Numbered from the stretch's first letter, positions 11,938 to 25,092 are shown. The stretch is 64,000 nt of DNA from Cunninghamella blakesleeana (GCA_017871115.1 JAFCIZ010000005.1:2278501-2342500), one strand, 5' to 3'. A program made the numbers and translations. Notes: generated from the letters alone by a model not told the origin.

Positions 11938-12512
11938 TCTATATATGGATTGTTATATCATATAGTATATATTCAGAAAAAAAAATATTCAAAAAAAAGA
12001 TGGATGATATTAATAAAGTTGTTTAATGGTTAATTTTGTTGTAATAGTTTCCATTGAATACACTCGAATAATATAATATATATTTGTTGATATACGCTGT
12101 CTCATTTTATTATTTTATTTTTTTATAGTGTATATTGAATAAATAGGTGGATTCGTGGCGTTTACTTTATTTCCATATTATTGTATTTGTTGCATATATT
12201 GTTTCCCATCAATAAAAATAATAATTTATGTAAAATAAAAATGAATAATAATAATATTAATAAAAAAGGGTACTTACGTGTTCATGATAATATATACAAA
12301 TATAACAATGAAAAGAAACTAATTAAAAGCGAGAAAAAAAAAGCTCAAAAAAAAAATAGGTGCCTTCTTTTTTAAATAATAGAAGCTGGTCACAATAACT
12401 TAAGCCGCAGAAAAAAAAGAAAAAAAAGCGGAGATTGAAACATCCAATTTCTTTTTTATAAAAAAAGGAAACCTTTGCTTTTTTACCTTTTTTTTTTCTC
12501 CCTCTATTAACG
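11938..12512. other. divergent promoter region eIF3g / uS11, 575 nt
   Basis: Shared upstream region of two translation genes transcribed away from each other. Mostly A/T with runs of A. The only GC-containing element I notice is at 12427-12438. No other gene supported; the open frames here are low-complexity Lys/Asn or Ile/Phe. Confidence 0.5.
12428..12438 (+). promoter_or_regulatory. recurrent motif CGGAGATTGAA
   Basis: The clearest copy of the recurring motif, 85 nt before the uS11 start codon and followed by a pyrimidine-rich tract typical of highly expressed genes. Role inferred, not shown. Confidence 0.5.
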
Positions 12513-13318
12513 ATGGTATGTATTGATACTCCTACTATATAAAGATATATGTATATATTATTATTATTTTTGAAGAAAAAAAAATTCAAACGCATAATAC
12601 AATGGTCGGATGAAATGTAATGAATATGATATGGATAATAGCTATATGATGGATGGATATATATAATAGAAAATGGATGGATGGATAATAAAAAAGACGG
12701 AATTATAAAAACGACTATTGTATATATGCATATATGGATCATGGAAACCAAACAATTTTTTTTTTTTTCAAAACTTAAAAATATAGTACAATATAACAGA
12801 AATAACAATAATGTGTATATGGAAGTAATTAAAGTATATATATGTTTATTTAATTATATTATATTTAGTCTAAGCGTGCTGCCGCCCCTAAGAAAGTTGA
12901 ACAAGTAACTCTTGGTCCCCAAGTTCGTGAAGGTGAACTTGTATTCGGTGTTGCTCATATCTTCGCCTCTTTCAACGATACCTTTGTTCATGTTACTGAT
13001 CTTTCTGGTCGTGAAACCATCTCTCGTGTTACTGGTGGTATGAAGGTTAAGGCTGATCGTGATGAATCCTCTCCTTATGCTGCTATGTTGGCCGCTCAAG
13101 ATGTTGCTGCCAAATGTAAAGAACTTGGTATCAATGCTCTTCACGTAAAGATCCGTGCTACTGGTGGTACTGGTGTCAAGACCCCTGGTCCTGGTGGTCA
13201 ATCCGCTCTCCGTGCCTTAGCTCGTGCTGGTATGCGTATTGGTCGTATTGAAGATACTACTCCTATCCCTACTGACTCTACTCGTAGAAAGGGTGGTCGT
13301 CGTGGTCGTCGTCTTTAA
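12513..13318 (+). CDS. RPS14: 40S ribosomal protein uS11 (S14)
   Basis: Two exons: 12513-12515 and 12869-13318, giving 150 residues. The start codon alone forms the first exon: ATG is followed at once by GTATGT, and the reading frame resumes after TTTAG at 12868 with [18 protein letters not shown]. This matches the usual uS11 N-terminus and no other start fits. Seen in the sequence: [60 protein letters not shown] and the basic end [11 protein letters not shown]. The protein sits in the head/platform region of the small subunit and is needed for 18S maturation. Codon use is more C-rich in third positions than in neighbouring genes, as expected for high expression. The 353-nt first intron may carry regulatory sequence. 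Confidence 0.95.
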
Positions 13319-13670
13319 ATATATATTTTTGGAGAAGAAGAAAATCTATTTTATGTTTATTATTTTTTTTTCACTATTCAATAAACCATCATTTTTTTTG
13401 TATTAAAAAAAAAGTTAAATGATAATCAGATGATACATTATTTTTATATTTATACATGTGCGTGTACTTGATTATATTTTATTTTTTGACATCTTATAAA
13501 AGAGTGCATTATATAATTAATTTTATTGGATGGTCAATGCTGGGTTACAAAAAAAGGCATGAACTGAATTTATTTTTCGGGTGGGTTTATTTATTTTTAT
13601 TTTTATTTTTCCTTTTTGTTTTTTCTTTTTTCTTTTATCTTTTTTTTACATCTTGAAATATCCAATACCT
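13319..13670. other. intergenic, 352 nt
   Basis: Between uS11 and the epimerase gene. Low-complexity A/T with a T-rich tract just before the downstream start. The plus-strand open frames are poly-Phe/Leu artefacts. A short GC element, TTCGGGTGGG, lies at about 13576-13585. Confidence 0.45.
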
Positions 13671-15198
<1,528 letters not shown>

Positions 15199-15526
15199 TT
15201 ATTATTATTTATTTATTTTATATAATTATAATATATATACATATACATATATACATATATGTATATATGTATATTTTATTTCATACCAATGTGTGAATCA
15301 TTTTGTTCTGCATTACTTAATAACAACCCCAAATTGTCTTACTCCTTAAAATATTCATGCCGCACTTGTTGGTATGTGATTGGCTTTTGTGATAAAAAAA
15401 AAATCATTTTTTTTTTCTTTCTTTTCGCTTTTTATTATTTTCCTATAAATATATATATATATATATATAAATATCTGTTATTTTTATTATTATTATCATT
15501 ATATATATATTATATATTCATTTACA
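15199..15526. other. intergenic, 328 nt
   Basis: Between the epimerase and the Surf4 gene, both plus strand. Contains TA-rich repeats at about 15225-15275 and 15448-15470 and a pyrimidine block at about 15405-15445 close to the Surf4 start. The 100-residue open frame here is low complexity and overlaps the promoter; I do not accept it. Confidence 0.45.
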
Positions 15527-16509
15527 ATGTCAGATGTAAAACAGAAAGTCGAAGGTTTTAGTTCTTCTATGGAAGATATTATTGATAAAGTTGGTCAGCC
15601 TTTAAAACCTTTTATACCCATAACAGCTCGGTTTTTAATAGTTGCCACTTTTTTAGAAGATGCTTTACGTATCATCACACAATGGTCTGAACAAGTGGAT
15701 TTCATGGAACAAAGGCGTGGTTTTCCTACTGGTTTAAGTCATCTTTTTTTACTCTCTAACGTCATTGTAAGTTATTTATATATTTTTTTTATTTATTTTT
15801 TTTTTAAAAAAATACTATCATACACAATATATATATATATATATAATGGATATAGTGATGAAACATCATTTTCTATATAAATATATAATTATAAATATTT
15901 AATTATTTATTTTAATAAAAGATAATGTTAATAGGATCAGTTATGGTAATATTCAAAAAGCAACAGGATTATGCAGCATATGGATTACTAGGTGTAGTAT
16001 TAGCACAAGCATTAGGGTATGGATTATTATTTCACATGGATTTTTTTTTAAGAAATTTATCGGTGATGGGAGGATTAGTAATGGTATTATCAGATTCTAT
16101 TGTAAAACGAAGACAGATGTTTGCAGCTTTACCACAAGTCTCTGAATCCAGTAAGCGAACCTATTTACAATTAGGGGGTCGTGTTTTATTAATCTTTTTA
16201 TTTATCGGTTCCGCTTTTCATGGGGAATGGTCCATTGCTCGTACTTGTGTTTCCGTTCTTGGATTAATTGCTTGTATCATGGTGGCAGTTGGGTTTAAAG
16301 CTAAATACTCTGCTATGTTTTTGGTTTTACTTTTATCCGTTTCAAATGTCCTGATCAATAATTTTTGGTCCGTCACTCAAAATGAATTCCGTCGTGATTT
16401 TTTGAAATATGATTTCTTCCAGACTTTATCTACAGTAGGTGGCTTTTTACTTTTGGTCAGTCTTGGACCTGGTAATTTTTCTGTAGATGAAAAGAAAAAA
16501 GAATTCTGA
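15527..16509 (+). CDS. ERV29: Surf4/Erv29 cargo receptor
   Basis: Two exons: 15527-15766 and 15922-16509, giving 275 residues. Surf4/Erv29 is a polytopic ER-to-Golgi cargo receptor in COPII vesicles. The fit to the family is strong: KPFIPITARFLIVATFLEDALRI near the N-terminus, MDFFLRNLSVMGGLVMVLSDS, YLQLGGRVLLIFLF, VAVGFKAKYSAMF, and FLKYDFFQTLSTVGGFLLLVSLGPG. The C-terminus KKKEF ends in the dilysine pattern KKxx for COPI retrieval. I place the second acceptor at AAAAG before 15922, because it alone keeps the frame and restores the segment before LIGSVMV. A nearby TTAATAG at 15928-15934 would shift the frame. Confidence 0.95.
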
Positions 16510-17271
16510 TTTTCTTTTTTTATATAAATATAATTATACACATACATATCGTTAAATTTTTTTTTTTCAAAAAAAATAAAAACAAAAAATTATTTTTATT
16601 AACATAGCTAATTCTCAATAAAAAAACTTTAAAATCGGTTTATACATATCCATATTAATACTTGGTTGATATTTAAATACGTGTTTTTATTTGTTTTTAT
16701 TTAAATAAATAATACATATATAAATGTTATTTTTTAAAAAAATTAAAACTAAATACAAAGCCTAAATAATAATAAGAATAGTAATAATAATAAATACGGT
16801 TAGTTATTAATATTATAATAATACTTAGGTATATTTATATAACAATATAAAATTTATAAACAATAAAAGAATCAGAGTGTCAATAGAATCATTAAAAATC
16901 ATGTGAAGAAATTCAACAAAAAACGATATATTTTCTGAAGAGACATCATATGCTTTTAATAGTTTATAAAGTAATAATAGAATTAGCTTTTTACATAGTA
17001 CTTACCAAAAATTCTAATAAAATAACAAAGAAAAAGTAAAAGAAATAGGAAAATAAAAGAAAAGGGAACTCATTTTTTTATATCCTTTCTATTTAAAAAT
17101 TTTTTTTATACCAGTCCCATTATCAAGTATACCAAAAAATCAAAATCAAACCCAGCTTTCTGTCTCTGGAATAAAAATGGCGCATAAAAGAAATGATTAT
17201 TTAAATTTATATATCTTTATTCATTTTTTTAAACAACGCCGTTGTACTTTTTTTCTTTCATTTTTTAAAAA
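16510..17271. other. intergenic, 762 nt
   Basis: A/T-rich with many homopolymer runs. Just before the next gene is a short inverted repeat, ACAACGCCGTTGT (about 17234-17246), about 25 nt upstream of the coiled-coil gene start; it is a perfect 6-bp stem around one base. No gene seen. Confidence 0.5.
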
Positions 17272-18153
17272 ATGGAATTCTTTGATAAAACTTATATAAC
17301 TGAAAGTAAAATAATAAAATAAAATGAAAAATAAATATTTTGCTTAAAACAATGTTTATAATATCATTTTGTCATTTATTTATTTTTTTATAAATAGGTT
17401 TATTGGAAATAGATAATAATTTATTTAAAAAAGGGCAAGACTCGCTCCAACAAGATTTAGAATTATTTGTTTCAGCCTTTGAGGTAAATTATATATATAC
17501 AAAAGAAAGAAACAATAATTAAATAATTAATAATTAAAAATATTAATTTATTTACCATATATAAGATTATACTTATCACTTTTATTTTTTTTACTTTTCA
17601 TGATAGGATAATAATATTACAAATTCAACAGACTCTACTCCTGTACACATTACTGCTGATAAATTAACAAATGCTTTTATACAATTAAACACTTGTCATT
17701 CTCAACTAGAAATAGCAAAAAGAAAACAAGACGAAAGCGATCAAATTTTGACAGAATGTAATTAAATACTAATATTAGTAACTAATAACAATAATAGTAA
17801 TAATAAAAAGATAAAACAAATTATAGTTTATTAGTTAGTATTCAGCTCTCACTCTCTCTCTTTTTTGTTTCTATATATATATATACTTAGTAAAAGGTGC
17901 TAATCATCAGGTAAAACAGCTTCAAACAGTTATATCCTCTCAGGAGCAACGAAATGATATTATTCTATCGCCTTTAATGGAAAAAAAGCAAAAATATATG
18001 GAAGAAATGAAACAAAGAAGGTTGGATCGAGATCGTGAAATACAACGTAAGCATGATCAACTGGAAGAATACTACGCAAAAAAAATTCACGAATCAACTT
18101 ATAAGAATCTTGTAGGATCAACACATTGGTTACAAGGGCAGCAACGGAAATGA
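17272..18153 (+). CDS. small coiled-coil protein, possibly BLOC-1 subunit 5 (Muted)-like
   Basis: Four exons: 17272-17305, 17398-17483, 17607-17757, 17891-18153, giving 177 residues. No single open frame is long, but the four exons join in frame at consensus GT/AG sites. The product begins MEFFDKTYITESLLEIDNN and is almost wholly alpha-helical and charged. From about residue 70 on it is a continuous predicted coiled coil (HSQLEIAKRKQDESDQILTE, QTVISSQEQRNDIILSPLM, RRLDRDREIQRKHDQLEEYY). Length and the arrangement of helices, with a tail rich in Glu, Arg and Lys and ending with EEYYAKKI, resemble BLOC-1 subunit 5, which helps endosomal sorting. This assignment is from overall pattern only. Other small coiled-coil complexes remain possible. 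Confidence 0.55.
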
Positions 18154-19605
18154 TTGCATTTACATTAATACCGGTTTTATTTTTAAATACTAAAGTAAAT
18201 TAGATAAAAAATATTATTTATATATTTAATGATTCGAATAAATCACATACATACCCTTTTTTTCTCTTCTTTAAATAAACAATCCTTTTTTTTAACCGCT
18301 TCATTAAAAAACATATTAAAAAATAAAAGATAAATACTTGCTCTCTAATTTTAAAAATAAAAGTAAAACAAGCAGAATTTATTTAACAATAAAAAAAAGG
18401 TCGCTTCTGAAATTCCATTATGCCCAGCTAAGCAAGCATTAAAATGATTCCTGTGGTAGGAATAAAAATTATAATAGAATTTCGATTTAATTGTGTGGCT
18501 GGATATGACCATACTAAAATCTACAACGTAGTACTCAATTTTCATGCCCTCCTCGTAATTTTTATCCTTCCTTCACTTTATTTAAAATTCTAGTAGAAGT
18601 TAATTGGTAGAAATTTTATAAGTATTATAAGTATACGTTTTTATGATTTCCAGCAAACTTTGCATTTTAATTAATATACAATAAAAAAACAATCCTTTTT
18701 ATTTTTACTTTTTATTTGGTGTATATACTTAATATTTATTTTTATAAAAAATGAAAATAAAATATTCATGGTGTTATTTTTATTATTTACTTTTTTGTTG
18801 TTTTCAAAAAAAAATATTGTAAAGAGTGTTCAAAATATAACTATTCTCCATATGCTGGCAAATTTTTATAAGGCAATATTTAATATTCATGATTAATTTA
18901 AATATTCATATTCATAATATATAGTCGTTTATTTTTATAGATTTTAATAGTTTACTGTCAGAATTTTTGTATGTTTTGTGATTATAGTAGCAAATACAAC
19001 AGGAGTAATAAAACAACATTATACGAAATAGAGAATTAAAATTAAATCTATTTTATATATATATATTTATTTATTAAAACTGAAAAAAAAAAAATGATAT
19101 AAATTACAGAGAAAAAAAAAGACAATATATTTATTTTATGGGGATGAAATTAAAAAAAAAAAAAAAAGAAGAAAAACATATACACTGAAGAGTTGTACTA
19201 ACAAAGGTATACATATATATAGATATATATATAAAGATTAATATATAAAAACAATCAAATGAAATGAAAAAATATCATAAAACAATAAAAATAAAATAAA
19301 ATAATAAAAATAAATATAACAAAATAACAATAAAATAATAAAATAGAAGGTAGTATAAAAGAGAGTAAGGAAATATAGAGTTTTGAAGAAAATAAAATCG
19401 ATGATGTTGATGTTAATTGATGAGAGTAATTTTGATGAAGTTTATATCCATTTTTTGTTCGCATTTTTTTTATTGTCACATACATATTAATATCTATATG
19501 CTATATATATTTATTTTTTTAATTGGCTGTTATTATAATTAATATATATTTATATATATAAATATTTAAACATTTTTTTTTAGATAGTTCGATTACTCTT
19601 ATTAT
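18154..19605. other. intergenic, 1452 nt, between convergent 3' ends
   Basis: The gap between the coiled-coil gene and the HSF gene, which end toward each other. Mostly A/T-rich. One part, about 18395-18560, has a more balanced composition and is open on the minus strand; see the separate entry. No RNA gene recognised. Confidence 0.5.
18351..18545 (-). pseudogene. possible relic or small orphan ORF
   Basis: A 64-codon minus-strand frame whose first 45 residues (MKIEYYVVDFSMVISSHTIK, then YHRNHFNACLAGHNGISEA) have a normal amino acid mix, unlike the repetitive frames nearby. It ends in Phe/Leu low complexity. It may be a fragment of an old gene or element, or chance. I do not recognise a family and there is no promoter evidence. 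Confidence 0.15.
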
Positions 19606-20742
19606 TTAGTATTTTTTATTATTATTGTTACTATTTTTACCACAACTATAATCACTATTGTTATTATCATTAGGGGGCGGCTGAGAAGAACCCATAGAAC
19701 GAGACATTGCTGAAGAAGAGGATTCCGGCAAACTATCATCATATTTATTCGGTATATGAGAACCACCAGCTAATTTAAAAAGTTGAATTCTATCATTACG
19801 TGTAGCAGAAGAAATCATATCACTATAATTATCTGAAAACTGACTTATATATCCATCAAAAGTATCATTCATATTCACATCTAAACCCATAGTGGCTGCC
19901 AATGTTTCAATGCTAATTTGTAAATCGTCAATGTCTTGAGAGATTGCTTCAGCCGATTTGGTTGCATTATTAAGTGAAGTCGAAAATCCTGCAATTCTAT
20001 TGACTTCATTACCGCCAAAACTAAGTTTATTACTACAACTACTATTGCTATTATTATTAATATTATTACTATTATTATTATTTTTATAATTATTATTATT
20101 ATTTTGTTGTGCATTCATAGTGAATGAAGATGGTGATGGCAATGGTGATGATGATGGCGCACTATTATTATTATAATGGAGGTGATCACTATTGTTATTT
20201 TCATTTAAACCTTTTTGATTCAAATATGTTAAATTATCACCCACTAAAGATTCTAATGGAATTTGTTGCGGTTGGGGTTGCTGTAGTTGATTAATAGAAT
20301 GAGGATGTTGCTGTTGTTGCTGTTGCTGTTGTTGTTGTTGTAGTTGTTGACTAGTAAATGTATTTGAGGGTCTACCAGAAGAAGGTGACGAAGTAGATGA
20401 AGAGGGAGATGAAAAAATAGAGGGTGATCCTGATGATGTTGTTGATGGTGAAGCTGCTGCATATTGATCTAAGGAATATCTATGTAAAAAAGAATTCATG
20501 GCTAAAGGTAATCCATGAGGTGAAGAAATAGGAGGAGTAGAATGACAAAATGAGTATGCGTCACTTTTCAATGAGTTCAATAATTGTAATGCGTCCAATG
20601 TTGCCTTTCCATACATACCCATTTTGACTTTATCTTGCTGGCCATGTGACGCTTGATTTGAAGCAGTAGAAGTTGGAGGAACATGACCAGAACCGGGAGG
20701 AGTGTCAGTAGAGCCAGTAGCAGGCTTTGTTGTATTTCCCAC

Positions 20743-20774
<32 letters not shown>

Positions 20775-22284
20775 GTAATTCAAGGTTTGACTTTAGTAAA
20801 TCATTTTGTAGACCACGTGTTATACCTGTAAATTGAACAGCGTCTAGGATCAGACCATATCAAGCGCTGTTCAAATTTCCTAATGAGAAGGGTTATATAT
20901 GTTTTTTTAAAAAATAAAAGACGCTTAATTACCTAACGACGGGCTAATAAATTCATTATTTTCACCGAGCATAAACCGAGGATTTTTCATAATATCAAGT
21001 TGACTGTCGTTGGAAAAGATGGTGGTTAAAAATAATAAAATTCTTTCAATCACTTGCTGATGCCGTTGATGTTTTTCCCTTGCCAATAAAATTTCACGCC
21101 ATAAAACTTCATTATCATTGTGAAGATGCTGTAAATCTGTTGTAATAGCATGTTGATGTTGACGTATACTAGATATATCTTTTACTAATGAACCTAGCCT
21201 AATATGATCTAATCTTCCATCATAACCTATTGTATCATTTCTATCAAAATCAGATACAAGATTAAGTGCTGATTGTGCCTTCATTGCTTCTGTTACTGTT
21301 GCTGTTGTTGTTGAAGATGGTATTGATGGTATACTACCTTCAACTAATTGTTGCAAAGGCAATACATTTTGTGGTGATGATGTTGGTGGTAATGCTGCTG
21401 TTATTGCTGCTGCTGCTGCTGCTATATTAGATGGTGATGTTGAATTATCTACTGTGGTGGTTGTATTTGTATTAGTAGATCGGATTTTTTTACGAGTAAC
21501 TAAATGTAAAATATCCTGTTTACCCCGTTGAAAATATGGATGTTGAAATTCCCAATGTTCACGTTCACCATCGTTCACTAATACACCTTGTCGTACATGA
21601 GGTATTTTGTGAAAATCATACATATTAAGTTGACGTACAAATGAACTAAAGGTGTTGTGCTTAAAATATCTAGGAAGAATAGTCTTTGAAAATGCTTCTT
21701 GTTCTTCAACTATTATAAAAATAAATAAATAAATAAATAAATAAAAACTAGTTAATGCTAAAAAAAAATTTTTTTTCTGATAATTTTTCGTTCAGTTCTG
21801 TTAAATATTGTATTTTACCAATAAAAGAAGTTCCATCTTCAGACCAATAAATTAATTCTGTATTATCATCGTCCACCATACTATAAAAATAAATAATAGT
21901 AATCAATGATAATAAATATGAAATAAAAATTATATCAAAAATAGAATAAAAATAATAATAATGCATATAATGATAATATTAGTAATTATAATAAAAAAGG
22001 ATAGGATAGAAAAATTAAAAAAAAATAACATTAGTACTTTGATAAATAATAATAATAATAAACCAACTATTTTAATTTTATATATATATATACGCTTACC
22101 TGTATAGTTTGCTTAGGAAAGCAGGTATATTACGAAAACCACGCTTGAAAGAATCATCTTGGATTTCATTTGTAACATTAACCTGAGGACCTGTATTTCT
22201 TTTTCTAGAAGATGCTGATGTTGAAGGCAATGCTGTTGAGGGCCGTCTTTTTTTTGAGGTTTGATTCTTTCTTGTGGATGTCAT
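19606..22284 (-). CDS. HSF1: heat shock transcription factor (HSF)
   Basis: Four exons on the minus strand: 22284-22100, 21880-21819, 21709-20933, 20825-19606, giving 747 residues. The HSF DNA-binding domain spans about residues 52-157: NIPAFLSKLYSMVDDD, IYWSEDGTSFI, ILPRYFKHNTFSSFVRQLNM, HWEFQHPYFQRGKQDIL. A heptad-rich segment at about 252-314 (GSLVKDISSIRQHQHAI ... LWREILLAREKHQRHQQVIE) fits the HR-A/B trimerisation coiled coil. The long C-terminal half is Ser/Thr/Pro/Asn-rich, with a poly-Gln tract, several poly-Asn tracts and an acidic region that may be the activation domain. The N-terminal 50 residues are basic (SKKRRPS, SRKRN), a possible nuclear signal. The third acceptor lies before GITRGLQNDLLKSN; the other AG nearby would lead to a stop. 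Trimers bind nGAAn arrays in stress genes. Confidence 0.92.
20307..20345 (-). repeat. CAA/CAG repeat encoding poly-Gln in HSF
   Basis: A run of CAA and CAG codons on the minus strand codes for an uninterrupted Gln tract in the HSF C-terminal region. Separate AAT runs at about 20033-20104 and 20745-20773 code for Asn tracts. These are coding microsatellites and probably vary in length between strains. Confidence 0.75.
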
Positions 22285-22678
22285 AACAAAGTGAAAAGAA
22301 ATCTAGGCCCAGAGTTGTTAATACGAAGCGACTATTTTATTAAAATAATAATAGTGATAATCATAATGATAATAAAAATAATAAAAATAACAATAATAAA
22401 CAAAGAAGAAAAAACAATAAAGAAAAAACAATAATCAATAAACGATAACACATGCGATATAAATATATGTTAAATTATTATTAAAAAGATGTATTATTAC
22501 CTTCAAATTTAAAGTCGTGTATTACAATAAAAATCAACAAAGAAAGAAATAAAAATTTTTTCTGAAAAATAGTCAATTTAGATTACTATACAAGCAAAAA
22601 ATATTACAAGATACAAAGAAAAGAAAGGAAAAAAAAAGGAGTGAAAAAAAAAAAAAAAAAAAATTCAAAAAATTTTAG

Positions 22679-22689
22679 CGGCGATTTAA
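22679..22689 (+). promoter_or_regulatory. recurrent motif CGGCGATTTAA
   Basis: Copy of the recurring motif, about 395 nt upstream of the HSF start but in the opposite orientation to that gene. It is weaker evidence than the other copies because of orientation and distance. Confidence 0.3.
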
Positions 22690-23187
22690 AAGGTTTTAAT
22701 TTGGAGAATTTTTTCGCACTAGTTAACATTTTTGTAACACTGTCAGTTTTTTTAATTCTGACAATATGCTGTGACGTATACATTATATGAAGTTTCCAGA
22801 AAATGCTACTCGTTATTATACAGAACTATTTTGTACATACAATGTATATAAACCCATTTTATTCAAAGTTTTTATGATTATGATCACTTAATAATATGAA
22901 TTATATATATCATATCAATGTATATATTAATATATATCATCATTACGTAACGATAAATGTTTTTTTTATCTTAGTACAAGAAAATTGGTTATAATTGTAT
23001 ATTTTGTGATCGCTTTATCCCAAAAGATTTTAGTATGGCGCTAGCATATTTCTATTTTTAGTATAAAATGTCTGCATATATATCCAATTGATTTATTATT
23101 GAAAATATGGCTTATTTATTTTTTATTATAATTATTGTTGTTACATATATAAATAATGGTTATAATATAGGATATATATATATAAGT

Positions 23188-23265
23188 ATATAAAATAAAT
23201 AGCGAATAATATATATATATATATATATAAATATATAAAATAAATAGCGAATAATATATATATAC
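23188..23265 (+). repeat. 45-nt tandem duplication
   Basis: The segment containing TAAAATAAATAGCGAATAAT occurs twice with a period of about 45 nt (AGCGAATAAT at 23201 and 23246), each followed by a TA run. It lies just after the 3' end of the CK2 alpha gene. Probably replication slippage. Confidence 0.8.
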
Positions 23266-23322
23266 GTTTATTTAAGTGACCATTACCTTTCTTTTTTTTT
23301 TTTACTTTCTTTTACTTTCTTT

Positions 23323-25092
23323 TTATGTGGAAGATTCAATTTCAAGCATAGGTTTAAACCACTCATGATTCATTGCTTGTTTAGCGGTCAGTCGTTCTTG
23401 ATGATCATACCTTAATAATTTGTCCAAGAAATCAAATACTTCAGGAGATGTATATCTTTTATTATTAGGTGCTACAAATTTTGACCAAGGTTTTACTGGA
23501 TAACTATAAAAGGAAGAAAAATAGATAAATTTTAGTAAAAACATAGAACCAATCACCAAATGGTACTATATATATATATACATATATATAAAATAACATA
23601 CTTTCCAAGTATGTTATCAAAATGCGGATCTAATTTAATATTATATTTATCCAGGTATTCCACTAATTTTTCTGTTCCAAGTACACGAGCTATCTTAACA
23701 AGTTGATCATAATTATCTTGACCATTAAAAAAAGGTTCTTTACGGAAGATCTAATAAAAAATATAATAAATTAAAAAGTATCAGTCGATAATTTTTCATT
23801 AATAGAATAATAAAATAGTCTTTATATATAATCTGTTTTTTTACGTACCATACTATATCAAGAAGCATAAATATAAGTATATATAAATATAATATATTTA
23901 GTAATGGTATAACCACTTGTGTTATTTAAATTTTATTTTATTGCTAAAGCTATTATTATTATTACCCAGCCAGCATACCACCATAACTCCACATATCGAG
24001 ACTGTAGTCATAACGTTGAAAATCAACTAATAATTCAGGCCCTTTAAAACATCTTGATGCAACTCGTACGTTGTAATCCGTTCCTGGAATATAAAAATCC
24101 GCTAATCCCCAATCTATTAATCGTAGCTAATAAAAAAATGAAAAAGAACAATAAAATTAAATAAAATGATCAATTATCTATATTTATTTTTATTTTTTTC
24201 AATATACACATATATACATATATACATATATACATATATATATAATTTATACCTGTCTTCTTTCATGATCAATCATAACATTATGAGGTTTAACATCACG
24301 ATGCATAATACCCCTTGAATGACAAAAATCCAAAGCCTATTATATATGTTATTCTTATTAAAACAATTTATGTACCATATTATTCTCGTTTTATTTTCTA
24401 TTATTATTATTATTATAATATACCTTTAAAAGCTCATACATATAATATCGAACATCATGGTCTGTAAATCTTGGGTATAAAATTTTAAATTCGATATTAT
24501 TTACATACTCAAAAACTAAAGATGGTGTTCTAGCCTATAATATTTATAAAAAATAAGATCAATGTCAGTATCAAACTATTTAAATTATTACATATCCATT
24601 TATTATTATTATTATTATTACCTGTGGATCTCGAACTATATCATTTAACTTGATTATATTTGGCCCACCATATAAATTCTGTAATATTTTGATCTCCCGT
24701 TTGATTTTTTTCTTTTTTACGGGTTTTAATACTTTGATAACACACCGCTGCTTAGATACAACATTGGTACCTTCGAATACTTCTGAGTATTTCCCTCTTC
24801 CAACTTTACGGCAAATTTCATAATGATCTTGTGTGCTATTTTTTTAAATATATATACATATACACATACATATACATATACGTATAAATATATTTCAGAA
24901 TATCATTGTTATATTATTAAAATTTAGCCCATAATATTTTTATTTTTTTACATCACATATCTAGATTGTCTATTTTATTTATTACCCCCATTTTACAACT
25001 AAATTATCGTATTCATAATAATCTTTAGGTTGTTTTAAATTAACATCAGCATAAACTAATGCAACACTCGGTTCACCCATCTTTACATCCAT
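23323..25092 (-). CDS. CKA1: casein kinase 2 catalytic subunit alpha
   Basis: Eight exons on the minus strand: 25092-24986, 24835-24622, 24534-24424, 24336-24253, 24126-23966, 23852-23849, 23750-23602, 23503-23323, giving 336 residues, the standard CK2 alpha length. It is a constitutively active Ser/Thr kinase for acidic targets. Landmarks: [15 protein letters not shown] (Gly-rich loop), the basic [15 protein letters not shown] cluster, [28 protein letters not shown] (DWG instead of DFG, a CK2 hallmark), [24 protein letters not shown] and [17 protein letters not shown] 4-nt exon is needed to rebuild [11 protein letters not shown]; see findings. At the activation segment the usual Tyr in RVASRYFKGPE is Cys, and LGCMFAG is YGGMLAG here. 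A second ATG four codons downstream of the chosen start is also possible. Confidence 0.96.

Larger units (their letters stand above)
22285..23322. other. intergenic, 1038 nt, HSF upstream region
   Basis: Upstream of HSF and downstream of CK2 alpha (both minus strand). It contains a long A run (about 22638-22662), a GC-containing element at 22678-22689 and a duplicated AT-rich block at 23188-23265. No gene or RNA recognised. Confidence 0.5.

Noticed and set aside
12323..12808. 161-codon minus-strand frame in the eIF3g/uS11 gap and the uS11 intron
   Set aside because: Rich in Phe, Ile and Lys from homopolymer runs; crosses the uS11 promoter and intron and has no domain.
20826..20890. Alternative acceptor CATTAG for the last HSF exon
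   Set aside because: It leads to a stop codon within a few residues; the TTTACAG acceptor keeps the frame through the long last exon.
23853..23965. Single intron from 23965 to 23751 in CK2 alpha, without the tiny exon
   Set aside because: This breaks the reading frame and removes the Met of the conserved [11 protein letters not shown] sequence.
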